This document shows positions 44,299-53,799 of a DNA stretch of 64,000 nucleotides, one piece after another. The translations under genes were made by a program, and so were the position numbers. The DNA lies in NCBI GenBank assembly GCA_021815405.1, contig JAKAGV010000014.1, forward strand, positions 62,001-126,000, written 5' to 3'. Numbering within the stretch: position 1 is the first letter of the stretch; every line of letters begins with the position of its first letter. The notes under the pieces are model-generated. The model was not told where the DNA came from. It did no database searches and saw only the letters and a list, made by a program, of their open reading frames with translations. Source of the stretch: Bacteroidota bacterium (GTDB taxonomy: Bacteria; Bacteroidota; Ignavibacteria; Ignavibacteriales; Ignavibacteriaceae).

Positions 44299-46560
44299 AT
44301 GAAAGTAATATCATCTAAGAATTATCTTTTATTTATTATTTCAATATCATTCCTTTTCGTTGGAATTTTTTCTTCAATAAACAAAGCTCAAGAAAAGGGA
44401 ACGTTAAGAGGCTTGGTAACCGATTCAACTAACGGCGAAGTTCTTCCTTTTGCAAATGCGTTAATAAAAAATTTAAATACCGGCGCGGCAGCAAACTCAA
44501 GCGGATATTTTTTCATTCCTTCAATTCCCGCAAACAAAACTTACACTCTTACTGTTTCGTTTATGGGATATGTAACTAAATCTATCAGAGTTTATATTCA
44601 GCCAAATAAAATTAATGATATAAAAGTCAGATTAACTCCTACAAATATAATGCTGCAGCCGGTTGAAAGAATCGGCAAACGGAGAGTAGAAAAAAATGCA
44701 ACCGACTTGGGACTCCAGCGAATTTCTTTAAGAGGCATGGAGATGTTTCCTAAAGGAGTTGAATCGGATGTTTTCAGATCGCTGCATTTTATTCCCGGCG
44801 TTCAATCGACAGGAGACGTATCCGCACGTTACTATGTTAGGGGAAGTCCGAGCGATGAGAATTTAGTTTTAATAAACGGAATTACAATCTATAATCCATT
44901 CCATGCTTTCGGTATATTCAGCGTTGTAGATCCCGATATGATCAATAGCCTTGAATTCTATAAAGGCGGCATTCCGCCTGAATACGGCGGCAGGCTTTCT
45001 TCGGTGCTAAACATAATTACAAAGGACGGGGATAAAAATAAATTCGATGCTATAGCGAGCACCAGCTTTATTACGGGCAAAGCTTTAGTTGAAGGACCAA
45101 TTCCGAACGGCTCTTTTATCGCTACGATCAGGAAAAGCTACCCTACGGAAATTTGGAGAAAATTTTTAAACAACCAGAACGCACCGATAGATTTTTACGA
45201 TGCATCATTTAAACTTAATTATTCTAATCCGGACGTAATCCGTGGTTCAAAATTTGTGGTTGACGGATTCTTCAGCGGAGACAAGCTTATCAGCAACGAT
45301 CCGAGATCTGAAGATATGAAGTGGTCCAATAATGTTTTGGGGATGAGCTGGTTCCAGATAACCGATTCACCTTTGTACTTTGAAATAGATTTATCAATGA
45401 GCAATTTTGAGGGTGATGTTATTCCCAAGTTAAGCGGTGTCGCTCCCAAGATAAATACTGTTAATGACATCTCCTTCAATACAAAATTTACTTATATATA
45501 TGATTCAAAAGACGAGCTTCACTCCGGAATTGAAATTAAAAATATCGAGACAAAGTTATTACTTCAGAATTCTCTAGGTGCAATTTCAAACATCGGCTCA
45601 AGCGGAAGCAACATTGATTTTTATGCCTACTATAAATTTTTAAGATTTTCGGATTTCGGCGCGAGCTTTGGTACCAGAGTAGTGTTAACCGGCTTATCGC
45701 AGTCAGATGCTGCTAATTTTATTTTTGATCCTTATGTGAACATGACATATAATTTATCTCCGCTAATTACTCTTAAAGCCGGATGGGGTATTTATGATCA
45801 GCAGATTACAACTCTGTCGGATGAAAACGAAGTTATATCTTTATTTGAGCCGTGGATCATTACACCGGGTTATCTTAAACCGGCAACAAATATAATGTAT
45901 TCTGCCGGTGCTGATATTTATTTTACTGATTTCCTATCGCTGGATGCACAAACATATTACAAAGCCATGCACAACATTCCTACTTTGAATGACAACAAAG
46001 TACTGGATTCCGATCCGGATCTTCTGCCTGCAACCGGTGAATCTTACGGCGATGAGTTTCAGCTTAAATATCAAAAGGATCCATTGAATATTACTGCTGC
46101 TTATACTTTAAGCTGGGCTTATAAAGATCTTAACGGCTGGGTTTATTATCCGAGGTACGATGTCAGAAATTCTTTTAACATAATGGTGGCTTATAACTTT
46201 GGCTCCGGCTGGCAGGCAAGTGCCGTTTGGGTTTTCAACTCTGGCTTGCCGTTTACACAGAATATGGGATATTATAACAAATTTTATTTTAATGACTTTT
46301 ATTCCACCTTCCCGATTTTTGAAAGTTACCAGCCATATGGAATATTATCCGATAAAGACCTTGCGCGTCTGCCGGATTATCACCGCCTTGATTTAAGTGT
46401 AAGTAAGTATTTTGAGATTTCGCCATTTAAATTTACCGTTGATGCTAGCATAATAAATGTGTATAACAGGAAGAATATTTTCTACTTTGTCCGAAGTACT
46501 GGAGCCGAGGTTTACATGCTGCCGTTTCTGCCAACTGCAACAATAAGAGTTGAACTATGA
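44299..46560 (+). CDS. TonB-dependent outer-membrane receptor with carboxypeptidase-regulatory domain
   Basis: A 753-residue protein with signal sequence (to about INKAQ), a CarboxypepD_reg-like beta-sandwich (about 34-118; GTLRGLVTDSTNGEVLPFANA), a TonB plug (about 130-245; YYVRGSPSDENLVLINGITIYNP, PPEYGGRLSSVLNI) and a short-to-medium beta-barrel ending in an aromatic-rich C-terminus. There is no SusD gene next to it, so it is not a SusCD pair. The DUF4249 lipoprotein gene overlaps it by 4 bp (ATGA), a pairing common in Bacteroidota and suspected to serve import of a small ligand such as a metal complex or peptide. Ligand unknown. Confidence 0.88.
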   Translation: MKVISSKNYLLFIISISFLFVGIFSSINKAQEKGTLRGLVTDSTNGEVLPFANALIKNLNTGAAANSSGYFFIPSIPANKTYTLTVSFMGYVTKSIRVYIQPNKINDIKVRLTPTNIMLQPVERIGKRRVEKNATDLGLQRISLRGMEMFPKGVESDVFRSLHFIPGVQSTGDVSARYYVRGSPSDENLVLINGITIYNPFHAFGIFSVVDPDMINSLEFYKGGIPPEYGGRLSSVLNIITKDGDKNKFDAIASTSFITGKALVEGPIPNGSFIATIRKSYPTEIWRKFLNNQNAPIDFYDASFKLNYSNPDVIRGSKFVVDGFFSGDKLISNDPRSEDMKWSNNVLGMSWFQITDSPLYFEIDLSMSNFEGDVIPKLSGVAPKINTVNDISFNTKFTYIYDSKDELHSGIEIKNIETKLLLQNSLGAISNIGSSGSNIDFYAYYKFLRFSDFGASFGTRVVLTGLSQSDAANFIFDPYVNMTYNLSPLITLKAGWGIYDQQITTLSDENEVISLFEPWIITPGYLKPATNIMYSAGADIYFTDFLSLDAQTYYKAMHNIPTLNDNKVLDSDPDLLPATGESYGDEFQLKYQKDPLNITAAYTLSWAYKDLNGWVYYPRYDVRNSFNIMVAYNFGSGWQASAVWVFNSGLPFTQNMGYYNKFYFNDFYSTFPIFESYQPYGILSDKDLARLPDYHRLDLSVSKYFEISPFKFTVDASIINVYNRKNIFYFVRSTGAEVYMLPFLPTATIRVEL

Positions 46561-47507
46561 AAAAATTCGGAATGCTTTTCTCCGCAATATTTCTGGCAAT
46601 GCTTTGTTATTCTTGCAATAATACTTTTGATCCGAACGCGCCATTCAGAGAAAGATATGCCTTAAACGGAATTATGAGAAGCGATACTACTTTGCAGATA
46701 GTAACTCTTACACGAAGCTACCAGCCGTCAGATGGGGTTAATCCTTTATCAAATACTCAGGATCCTGCAATCGTTGGTGCGGAAGTAAATCTTTGGTACA
46801 AAGATACTTTATATCCGATGAGAGATACCGCTTTTGTAAGAACAGATACTTCGCGTTACAAAGATTCCGTTCATTGCTATTATGTTAATAACCTGATGCC
46901 GGAAGATAATCAATATATTGATATAGAAGCTTTACTTCCTAACGGCAGGCTTCTGAAGTCAAGTACACAGCTTCCCGATGTAGGACCTGAAAATTTTTTT
47001 GATATTAGCAGCGACCTGACAGTTCCGCCGACCGGCAAGGATTTTATTTCTGTAACATGGGCATCGAAGCCGGAAATTATTTATTCTCCGAGAGTCTATA
47101 TTGTATATTACCCAGCGGGTTCGTCAGAGCCGAAACAGTTTCAGGTTCCTTTATTTTATATTAATCAAAATGGAACCCAGATTCCGGTATTTACTAATCC
47201 GTCAAAGACTAATTTTGTCCGGATAGATATGGCAACAATAGCTCAGTACCTGAATGAAATTCCAAACGGCGGTGATAAGAAAAATTTTTCAATCGGCGGT
47301 TTAACTATTGAAGTGCTTGTTTACGACCAATATCTTTCAACGTATTACTTATCATTGCAGACCGGTTTGGATGCTTTTACCGTTAAACTTGACGGCCCCG
47401 ATTTTACTAACATTCAAGGCGGATATGGAATTTTCGGCTCGTACGTAAGAACAGTTTGGGATTTGAAATTCACATATAATTATTTAAAGTCACTGGGATT
47501 TTATTAA
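46557..47507 (+). CDS. DUF4249-family lipoprotein
   Basis: A 316-residue lipoprotein (LAMLCYSC, Cys19) whose N-terminal half has RYALNGIMRSDTTLQIVTLTR followed by beta-strands (GAEVNLWYKD, YYVNNLMPEDNQYIDIEALLPNGR), the pattern of DUF4249. It overlaps the TonB receptor gene (ATGA) and probably forms the surface-exposed partner of that receptor. The WKFTYNYLKSLGF-like C-terminus (DLKFTYNYLKSLGFY) is beta-strand-rich. Ligand unknown. Confidence 0.8.
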   Translation: MKKFGMLFSAIFLAMLCYSCNNTFDPNAPFRERYALNGIMRSDTTLQIVTLTRSYQPSDGVNPLSNTQDPAIVGAEVNLWYKDTLYPMRDTAFVRTDTSRYKDSVHCYYVNNLMPEDNQYIDIEALLPNGRLLKSSTQLPDVGPENFFDISSDLTVPPTGKDFISVTWASKPEIIYSPRVYIVYYPAGSSEPKQFQVPLFYINQNGTQIPVFTNPSKTNFVRIDMATIAQYLNEIPNGGDKKNFSIGGLTIEVLVYDQYLSTYYLSLQTGLDAFTVKLDGPDFTNIQGGYGIFGSYVRTVWDLKFTYNYLKSLGFY

Positions 47508-47518
47508 GAGGCTGATTA

Positions 47519-49000
47519 GTGAAGATAAGTTTTAACAAGGCAATAAAATATTTTCCGTTATTTTTTCTTACCGGAATTATCTTCTATTCATGCAGCAGAC
47601 AGGTATCTGTTACTCCGCCGGATGCGCCGCCGCCAACCGGTTTTATTTATGTCTCAACTAAACCGGAAGGGTTTCAAATTTATTTAAATGGAAAAGAACA
47701 AAGAAGAGTTACTCCTGATAGTATCAAATGGCTCAACAGCGGTGTTTATCAAATTACTTTGAGGAAGGATCTTTACAGAGATACATCTATTTACATTAAA
47801 GTTGATGAAGGATTTAAGGATTCTGTTTTTGTAGATTATTCTTTAAACTCATCCATGACAGGAAGCATTTATTGTTTCAGTAATCCTCCGAACGCTGAGA
47901 TATTTATTAACGACAGCAGCACAGGGAAATTTACACCGGCAACATTAACCAATATTATCCCCGGGAACTATGAAGTAAGATTCCATATACCGGACTATAG
48001 AGACGACAGCGTTTATGTTACCGTATACAGCGGCAGCGGCAGCTTTACAAACACTGTAATGATGACCTTATTGGATACTTTGTTATGGAATCAATATACT
48101 ACCGGCAATTCGCAAATCGGCTCGAACAATTTAACTGCTATCGGCATTGACCAAAATGATGTTATATGGGTTGGAACTGCCGGCGAAGGCGTGTTTAGTT
48201 TTAACGGCAGTACCTGGGGCGGCAATCAAGTTTATGCTATTCTTCCGGATAAAAATATAAACTGCATAACCGTAGACAAAAATAATACGATGTTCTTTGG
48301 AACTAACCGCGGATTTGTAACCTACGACGGCTCGCAAGAGCATATGTATGGATTTAAAACTTCCGGGCTGCCCAATTTTACAATTAAATCTATCTGCTTT
48401 GATCATTCGGGCAATTGGTATATTGGGACACAAGGAGGTGCTGCTAAATCTTATTTATTTAATGGTGAAAGGAACTGGATAACTTACGGCGATTCAATGG
48501 TGCCGGATAATAATATTAATTGTTTGCTATGCGATAATTCCGATAACCTTTGGGTTGGAATGAACAGCAAAGGTTTATCGATAATTAATAAATCTATAAC
48601 GGATTGGCAGCTGGTTAATAATTACAATAGTCATATTACAAATGATAATATTAGAGCTTTAGCAATATCACCGTCCGGTACAATTTGGGTAGGCTTTGGT
48701 TCAAATACTATTTACGGCGGCGGGCTTTCATATTATGACGGCACTTCATGGCATAATGTCGGTTTTATTCCCTCTACAAGTCAGACCAATGCAATCTTAA
48801 TTGATAAGAACGATAACAAATGGGTAGCAACAGATCAGGGGCTGGTGGAAATTTCTGCTTCAAACAAAGTTACAATTTTTAATCAAGCCAATACAAACTT
48901 ACCCATTAATGATGTAACCGGAGTAGCGGGAGATTCCAAAGGCAACATCTGGATATCTACTTACGGCGGAGGATTGGTGGAGTATAAGGGGAACCATTAA
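47519..49000 (+). CDS. Lipoprotein with PEGA domains and two-component-type propeller
   Basis: A 493-residue protein from GTG 47519, 11 bp after the previous stop. Lipobox IIFYSC is followed by two PEGA-type repeats (about 40-95 and 108-165; GFIYVSTKPEGFQIYLNG and GSIYCFSNPPNAEIFIND), then a seven-bladed regulator-propeller region (about 185-490) with repeats IGIDQNDVIWVGTAGEGVFSF, CDNSDNLWVGMNSKGL, AISPSGTIWVGFGS and DSKGNIWISTYGGGLVEY. Third gene of the TonB/DUF4249 operon. It has no kinase domain, so it could be a sensor-like or peptidoglycan/surface-binding component. Confidence 0.82.
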   Translation: MKISFNKAIKYFPLFFLTGIIFYSCSRQVSVTPPDAPPPTGFIYVSTKPEGFQIYLNGKEQRRVTPDSIKWLNSGVYQITLRKDLYRDTSIYIKVDEGFKDSVFVDYSLNSSMTGSIYCFSNPPNAEIFINDSSTGKFTPATLTNIIPGNYEVRFHIPDYRDDSVYVTVYSGSGSFTNTVMMTLLDTLLWNQYTTGNSQIGSNNLTAIGIDQNDVIWVGTAGEGVFSFNGSTWGGNQVYAILPDKNINCITVDKNNTMFFGTNRGFVTYDGSQEHMYGFKTSGLPNFTIKSICFDHSGNWYIGTQGGAAKSYLFNGERNWITYGDSMVPDNNINCLLCDNSDNLWVGMNSKGLSIINKSITDWQLVNNYNSHITNDNIRALAISPSGTIWVGFGSNTIYGGGLSYYDGTSWHNVGFIPSTSQTNAILIDKNDNKWVATDQGLVEISASNKVTIFNQANTNLPINDVTGVAGDSKGNIWISTYGGGLVEYKGNH

Positions 49001-49155
49001 AGTTTTTTGAAGAAGAATTTATTAATACACCGCTTCTGATCATCATCACTTAAATCAATTGTGATTTAGAGAAAACCAATTTGATTAGACAATCTCTTTG
49101 TTATAAGTTTGAAATAATTTAATGCTATTTTCAAACTAAAATTTTGAGGTGAAAT

Positions 49156-49626
49156 GTGAAAACGAATATTGGAATAACCGATAGCAATCTTCAAAAAGCT
49201 GCAAACTTGTTAAATAATTTATTAGCTGATGAGTATGTGCTTTATACAAAAACACGAAACTACCACTGGAATGTTACAGGTCCAAATTTCCAGGAGCTGC
49301 ATAAATTTTTTGAAAGCCAGTACGAAAAACTGGACGAGATAATTGATGATGTTGCCGAAAGGGTAAGGTCTCTCGGGCATTGGTCGCTGGGTAATTTGAA
49401 AGACATGCTTAAGCTTGCAAGGTTGAATGAAGACATTCAAGCTTCTTCAGCCGCTTCTATGCTGAAGAATTTGCTTGACGATCATGAAACAGTAATCAGA
49501 ATTTTAAGAGAAGATGTTAACACTGTAATTAATAAATATTCAGACTTAGGCACCGCCGATTTCTTAACAGGTCTGATGGAGGATCATGAAAAAATGGCTT
49601 GGATGCTGAGAGCCTATCTTTCTTAA
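49156..49626 (+). CDS. dps: Dps-family DNA-protecting ferritin-like protein
   Basis: A 156-residue four-helix protein. The inter-subunit ferroxidase residues are present: YHWNVTGPNFQELHKFFE (ligand His and surrounding) and YEKLDEIIDDVAERVRSLG (Asp/Glu ligands), with a C-terminal EDHEKMAWMLRAYL. Dps dodecamers oxidise ferrous iron with hydrogen peroxide and protect DNA in stress. The N-terminus lacks a long basic tail. Start is GTG 49156 with GAGGTGAA upstream. A single gene. Confidence 0.94.
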   Translation: MKTNIGITDSNLQKAANLLNNLLADEYVLYTKTRNYHWNVTGPNFQELHKFFESQYEKLDEIIDDVAERVRSLGHWSLGNLKDMLKLARLNEDIQASSAASMLKNLLDDHETVIRILREDVNTVINKYSDLGTADFLTGLMEDHEKMAWMLRAYLS

Positions 49627-49987
49627 CAGATAGTAAAAATTGAGAATTGAATATTATTGAATATTCAATTCTCAATAATCAATATTCAATGCCTTTTAAT
49701 TCTAACTTCATTTCTTATCAAAATTATAAAAAATTATAACGGTGATAAAACTCAATTAAATATTTTCGGATAAAACGGGAACAAAACTTAGGATGAAGAA
49801 ATTATAAATTGAAAATTTAAGACGGGGATTTTCAGTTTACGCCTGCTGTTCATGTAAAAATTCGTCAGTTCCAAATGATGAAATTAAGTTTTTGAATTCA
49901 CTATACTCTTCATTAGATTCTCTACTGAGAAATAATTAGTGGTGTGGTTTTTGTTGAAATAGCTCTAAATATTTTGATGGAGTTGAA
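49627..49987. other. Intergenic region between dps and the beta-mannan locus
   Basis: A 361-bp AT-rich region. It holds a long perfect inverted repeat just after dps (listed separately). The right half should contain the promoter of the GH5/CBM35 gene; no further gene is seen. Confidence 0.55.
49639..49676. terminator. Perfect 17-bp inverted repeat after dps
   Basis: ATTGAGAATTGAATATT (49639-49655) pairs perfectly with its complement at 49660-49676 around loop ATTG. It begins 13 bp after the dps stop. The stem is AT-rich, so it may be a weak terminator or an mRNA-stabilising hairpin. Confidence 0.6.
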
Positions 49988-52219
49988 ATGAAGATATTTT
50001 ACCGCAGTTTTTCTAAAGTAATCTTGACTTTTATTATTTCCTTTCTTGTAATATCCGGATTACATGAAGCTTTGTACGGGCAGTCAAGAATAAAATACCG
50101 CGGTAAAGAAATTTTCTTAAGCGGAATAAATGCGGCATGGGTAAGCTTTGCCGCTGATCTTGGTCCAGGTGCGCCGGATCTAAACCAATTTAGAATTGAA
50201 TTTCAAACCGTCAGGGACAGCGGCGGTAATGCAATGCGGCTGTGGCTTTTTACAAACGGTGCAAATGCACCAGCATATAATTCAAACGGATTTGTTACCA
50301 ATCCCGGCGCGGTAGCAATTCAAAACTTGAAACAGATTCTTTCACTCGCTCATCATTATAACATCGGCTTAGTACTATGTCTGTGGTCTTTCGATATGTT
50401 GAGGAGACCGGAGCTTGATACTGCGAGACTAAATGCTAATCTAAAAATGTTGACCGATACTTCTTATACATGGTCGTTTATCAGGAACGCACTTATCCCA
50501 ATAGTGGATTCGGTAAAAGGAGATTCGGCAATTCTTGCGTGGGAAGTTTGCAATGAACCGAACGGCATGACAACAGGAATGAATTATTATCCGGTTGATC
50601 CTACGGTTTCCCAAACAGATGTACAGAGGTTTACAAATTTAATTGCAGGTGCAATTCATCGGACTGATCCGAATGCTCTTGTAACAACTGGACCTGGTAG
50701 TTTCCAGACTTTAACTGATGTAAACCCGATTGCAAAAATCTCAGCCAGCCAACTTTCATTATCTCAGCTCCGGAATATAACCGGCGGATTCAATGCTTCT
50801 CATAGAACAAGCTTAACAGTTCAGCAAATGAAAAATTATATTGAAAAGATTTCGGTTATTCCCGACAGTAATTATTACAGAGATGACCGCTTAATAAGAG
50901 CCGGCGGAGATTCATCAGGCATCCTGGATTTCTATACGGTCCATTATTACTATTACGGATCAACTGCACTTTCTCCGTTTTCTCATCCTTTTCAATATTG
51001 GAATTTGACAAAGCCGACTGCGGTTGCAGAATTTTATATGCAGCCGACAGACGGAATGCCGGATTATAATCTTTATCCCGCTCTTTATAATTATGGTTAT
51101 GCCGGTGCATTAGCTTGGTCTTGGACCGATTTTCCTAAAACGCCGAACAACCCTCTTAATGCCGCTAACGATACTTGGGCATCGCTTAGATACATGAAAA
51201 ATTATTTCGGGCAGGATATTGATCCATACCAAATAGATTATCCGGCAGTTTCTATTATCAGCCCGAAAGACAGCGCTTGGTTTAATGACAGCACTTCAAT
51301 TATAATTACCGTTATGGTAAAGGATACAGGCTCTTCAATAGCTTATGTAAAATTCTTTTCCTCAGACAGCCTGCTTGCGGAAGTTATAGTTCCGGATTCA
51401 ATTTCATCGGGTACTTCTTTTTATTCTTTTAATTGGAAGAATATCCAAAATGGAATTTACAATTTAACAGCCTTAACTGAGAACAGTTTAGGTCAGCAGG
51501 AAATATCTTCTGCAGTAAGAGTTAATTTCGGTACGGTTACAATGACAAAACTCGAAGCAGAGAAAGCAGCAATTAGCGGTTCCGGGATAACTGTTAAATC
51601 CGATCCTGCAGCAAGCGGCGGTGCTTTTCTCGATGCAGCTACAAATGATTCCAATGCAACCGTCACCTGGCAATTTGTAAATGGATCTTCTGCAGGAAAT
51701 TATCCAATATCTATTGGCTACAAACTTTTTTATCAATCACCAAAGACTCAGTACATAAACGTTAACGGCAAGCGGGCAGATACAGTTACTTTTTCCGGCT
51801 CTACTTCTGCATGGTTGGAACAAACTATAAATGTAAATCTTATTCAAGGTACTAATAAAGTTCAAATGCAGATGTACTGGGGATGGATGTATCTTGATTA
51901 TCTTGCGGTGCCAACAAGTATTTTAACTTCAGTTGAAGATAATAAGGAAATTCCAAATACGTTTTCTCTTTCGCAGAATTATCCTAATCCGTTTAATCCG
52001 TCGACGGTTATCAATTATCAGCTTTCGGCAGCCAGCTATGTCACTTTAAAAGTTTATGACATATTGGGAAGAGAAGTTTCAACTTTGGTGAATGAAGAAA
52101 AACCTGCCGGTAAATATAAGATTGAGTTAAACGCATCTCATCTTGCAAGCGGAATTTATTTCTATACCTTACGCGCAGGCAGTTTTGAAATGACAAAGAA
52201 GATGATTCTTCTCAAATGA
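49988..52219 (+). CDS. Secreted GH5-like mannanase with CBM35-type module and T9SS sorting domain
   Basis: A 743-residue protein with signal peptide (to about ALYGQ). The barrel (about 25-420) has SGINAAWVSFAADLG, acid/base Glu190 in WEVCNEPNG and nucleophile Glu348 in AVAEFYMQ, as in clan GH-A enzymes close to GH5 mannanases. An Ig-like domain follows (about 420-515), then a CBM35/CBM6-type beta-sandwich (about 520-650; KLEAEKAAISGSG, WGWMYLDYLAV), and a T9SS tail (about 660-743; QNYPNPFNPST, SGIYFYTLRAG). Mannan binding by CBM35 and the neighbouring mannan genes point to beta-mannan as substrate. First gene of the locus. Confidence 0.88.
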   Translation: MKIFYRSFSKVILTFIISFLVISGLHEALYGQSRIKYRGKEIFLSGINAAWVSFAADLGPGAPDLNQFRIEFQTVRDSGGNAMRLWLFTNGANAPAYNSNGFVTNPGAVAIQNLKQILSLAHHYNIGLVLCLWSFDMLRRPELDTARLNANLKMLTDTSYTWSFIRNALIPIVDSVKGDSAILAWEVCNEPNGMTTGMNYYPVDPTVSQTDVQRFTNLIAGAIHRTDPNALVTTGPGSFQTLTDVNPIAKISASQLSLSQLRNITGGFNASHRTSLTVQQMKNYIEKISVIPDSNYYRDDRLIRAGGDSSGILDFYTVHYYYYGSTALSPFSHPFQYWNLTKPTAVAEFYMQPTDGMPDYNLYPALYNYGYAGALAWSWTDFPKTPNNPLNAANDTWASLRYMKNYFGQDIDPYQIDYPAVSIISPKDSAWFNDSTSIIITVMVKDTGSSIAYVKFFSSDSLLAEVIVPDSISSGTSFYSFNWKNIQNGIYNLTALTENSLGQQEISSAVRVNFGTVTMTKLEAEKAAISGSGITVKSDPAASGGAFLDAATNDSNATVTWQFVNGSSAGNYPISIGYKLFYQSPKTQYINVNGKRADTVTFSGSTSAWLEQTINVNLIQGTNKVQMQMYWGWMYLDYLAVPTSILTSVEDNKEIPNTFSLSQNYPNPFNPSTVINYQLSAASYVTLKVYDILGREVSTLVNEEKPAGKYKIELNASHLASGIYFYTLRAGSFEMTKKMILLK

Positions 52220-52402
52220 GTTTAAAACTATTGCCGTTCGATTTATCGAACGGAATTAGAGGTATTAAAAATTAATAGACTATAGCCGCAAGAAATTTGT
52301 TCATATAATATTGAGTAAAAGTCTAACAAGTGTATGGAATTCTAAACTGAAATTAAGCTTCGGAACAACTAATTTTTTTTTGACTTAAATAATGAGAAAA
52401 CA

Positions 52403-53755
52403 ATGCGGAAGATTTTTGCAGTACTTTTAATTATCCTAATTTCATTTTTCTTCTATGCTTGTTCTGCCTCCTTTCCGGGAGGCAGGGCTAATTTTGTCAA
52501 AGTGAATGGAACTCATTTCGAACTTAACGGCAAGCCATATTATTATACCGGGACAAACTTATGGTACGGCTGCTATCTTGGTTCGTTGGGAAAGACCGGA
52601 GATAGAAAAAGATTAAAAAGAGAATTAGATAAATTAAAATCTATCGGAGTAACTAACTTAAGAATACTTGGCGCTTCGGAAGAGTCTTACATAAAAAATT
52701 CTCTGAAGCCGGATATTCAAATTAAGCCGGGAGTTTATAATGAAGATCTTCTTGACGGATTGGATTATCTTCTTTTCGAGATGAAGAAGCGAGGAATGCA
52801 TGCAGTCATCTTCTTGAATAATTATTGGGAATGGACAGGTGGCATGGCTCAATATGTAGATTGGGCAAACGGCGGCGGCGGCGTTGATCCAGGATCCGGT
52901 AATTACGGAAAGTTTATGGATTACTCCGCATCATTTTATGGTAACGAAAAAGCCGATGAAATTTTCCTGCACTTTGTTTATCAGCTAATAACAAGAAAGA
53001 ATAATTACACCGGTGATTATTATTATGAGGATCCAACCATAATGTCTTGGCAGCTTGCCAATGAACCGCGCCCTGGAAGAAATAGATACTGGCTGCCGGA
53101 ATATTATACATGGATAAAAACCACTGCAAATTTTATTCATGAAATAGACCCAAATCATTTGGTTACAACCGGAAGCGAGGGACTTGCCGGTACACTTGAA
53201 GACTCTACAATATATCTAACATCTCATGAAATGAAAGGCATCAATTATATGACAATGCATCTCTGGCCCAAAAACTGGGGCTGGTTTGATGCAAAAAATA
53301 TTGCGGAGACTTATCCCAGAACCGTGAAGAATGCTGAAAATTATATTGATGAACATATTCGTTTTGCAAGAGAGATTGGAAAGCCCCTAGTAATGGAAGA
53401 GTTTGGTTTACCAAGAGACAGTGAAAAATGTACAGTTGGAACTCCCACTACTGCAAGAGATAAGTACTTTAAAAAAATATTAGGAATAATTTATGACAGC
53501 GCTGCTGCCGGTGCGCCAATTGCCGGAACAAACTTTTGGGGTTGGGGCGGTGAAGGCAGAAGTATTCATCCGGATAATAAATGGCAGCCTGGGGATCCAT
53601 TTACAGGAGACCCGCCGCAAGAACCGCAAGGATTGAACTCGGTATTTAATGTTGATACTTCTACTACAGAAATTATTAAGAACAGTGCACAGATGATGAA
53701 TGAACTTGATGAAAAACTATTAAAGCTTTATTCAAAAAAAATTACTTCGAAATAA
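52403..53755 (+). CDS. GH5_7-type beta-mannanase, lipoprotein
   Basis: A 450-residue lipoprotein (lipobox FFYAC-SAS). The catalytic domain matches the GH5 subfamily 7 mannanases: GTNLWYGCYLGS, RILGASEE, FLNNYWEWTGGMAQY, acid/base Glu221 in QLANEPRPG, and nucleophile Glu333 in MEEFGLPRD. Anchored in the membrane, it would process mannan fragments close to the cell, complementing the T9SS-secreted enzyme encoded 183 bp upstream. The GH2 gene follows 44 bp later. Endo- or mannobiohydrolase mode cannot be told. Confidence 0.92.
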   Translation: MRKIFAVLLIILISFFFYACSASFPGGRANFVKVNGTHFELNGKPYYYTGTNLWYGCYLGSLGKTGDRKRLKRELDKLKSIGVTNLRILGASEESYIKNSLKPDIQIKPGVYNEDLLDGLDYLLFEMKKRGMHAVIFLNNYWEWTGGMAQYVDWANGGGGVDPGSGNYGKFMDYSASFYGNEKADEIFLHFVYQLITRKNNYTGDYYYEDPTIMSWQLANEPRPGRNRYWLPEYYTWIKTTANFIHEIDPNHLVTTGSEGLAGTLEDSTIYLTSHEMKGINYMTMHLWPKNWGWFDAKNIAETYPRTVKNAENYIDEHIRFAREIGKPLVMEEFGLPRDSEKCTVGTPTTARDKYFKKILGIIYDSAAAGAPIAGTNFWGWGGEGRSIHPDNKWQPGDPFTGDPPQEPQGLNSVFNVDTSTTEIIKNSAQMMNELDEKLLKLYSKKITSK

Positions 53756-53799
53756 ATATGATATTATTAAATTTGAGTACCGAAGTCTGAGGTATATAG

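Noticed and set aside
44299-47507. SusC/SusD pair
   Set aside because: The receptor lacks the large SusC size and the lipoprotein next to it is DUF4249-like, without SusD helical TPR pattern.
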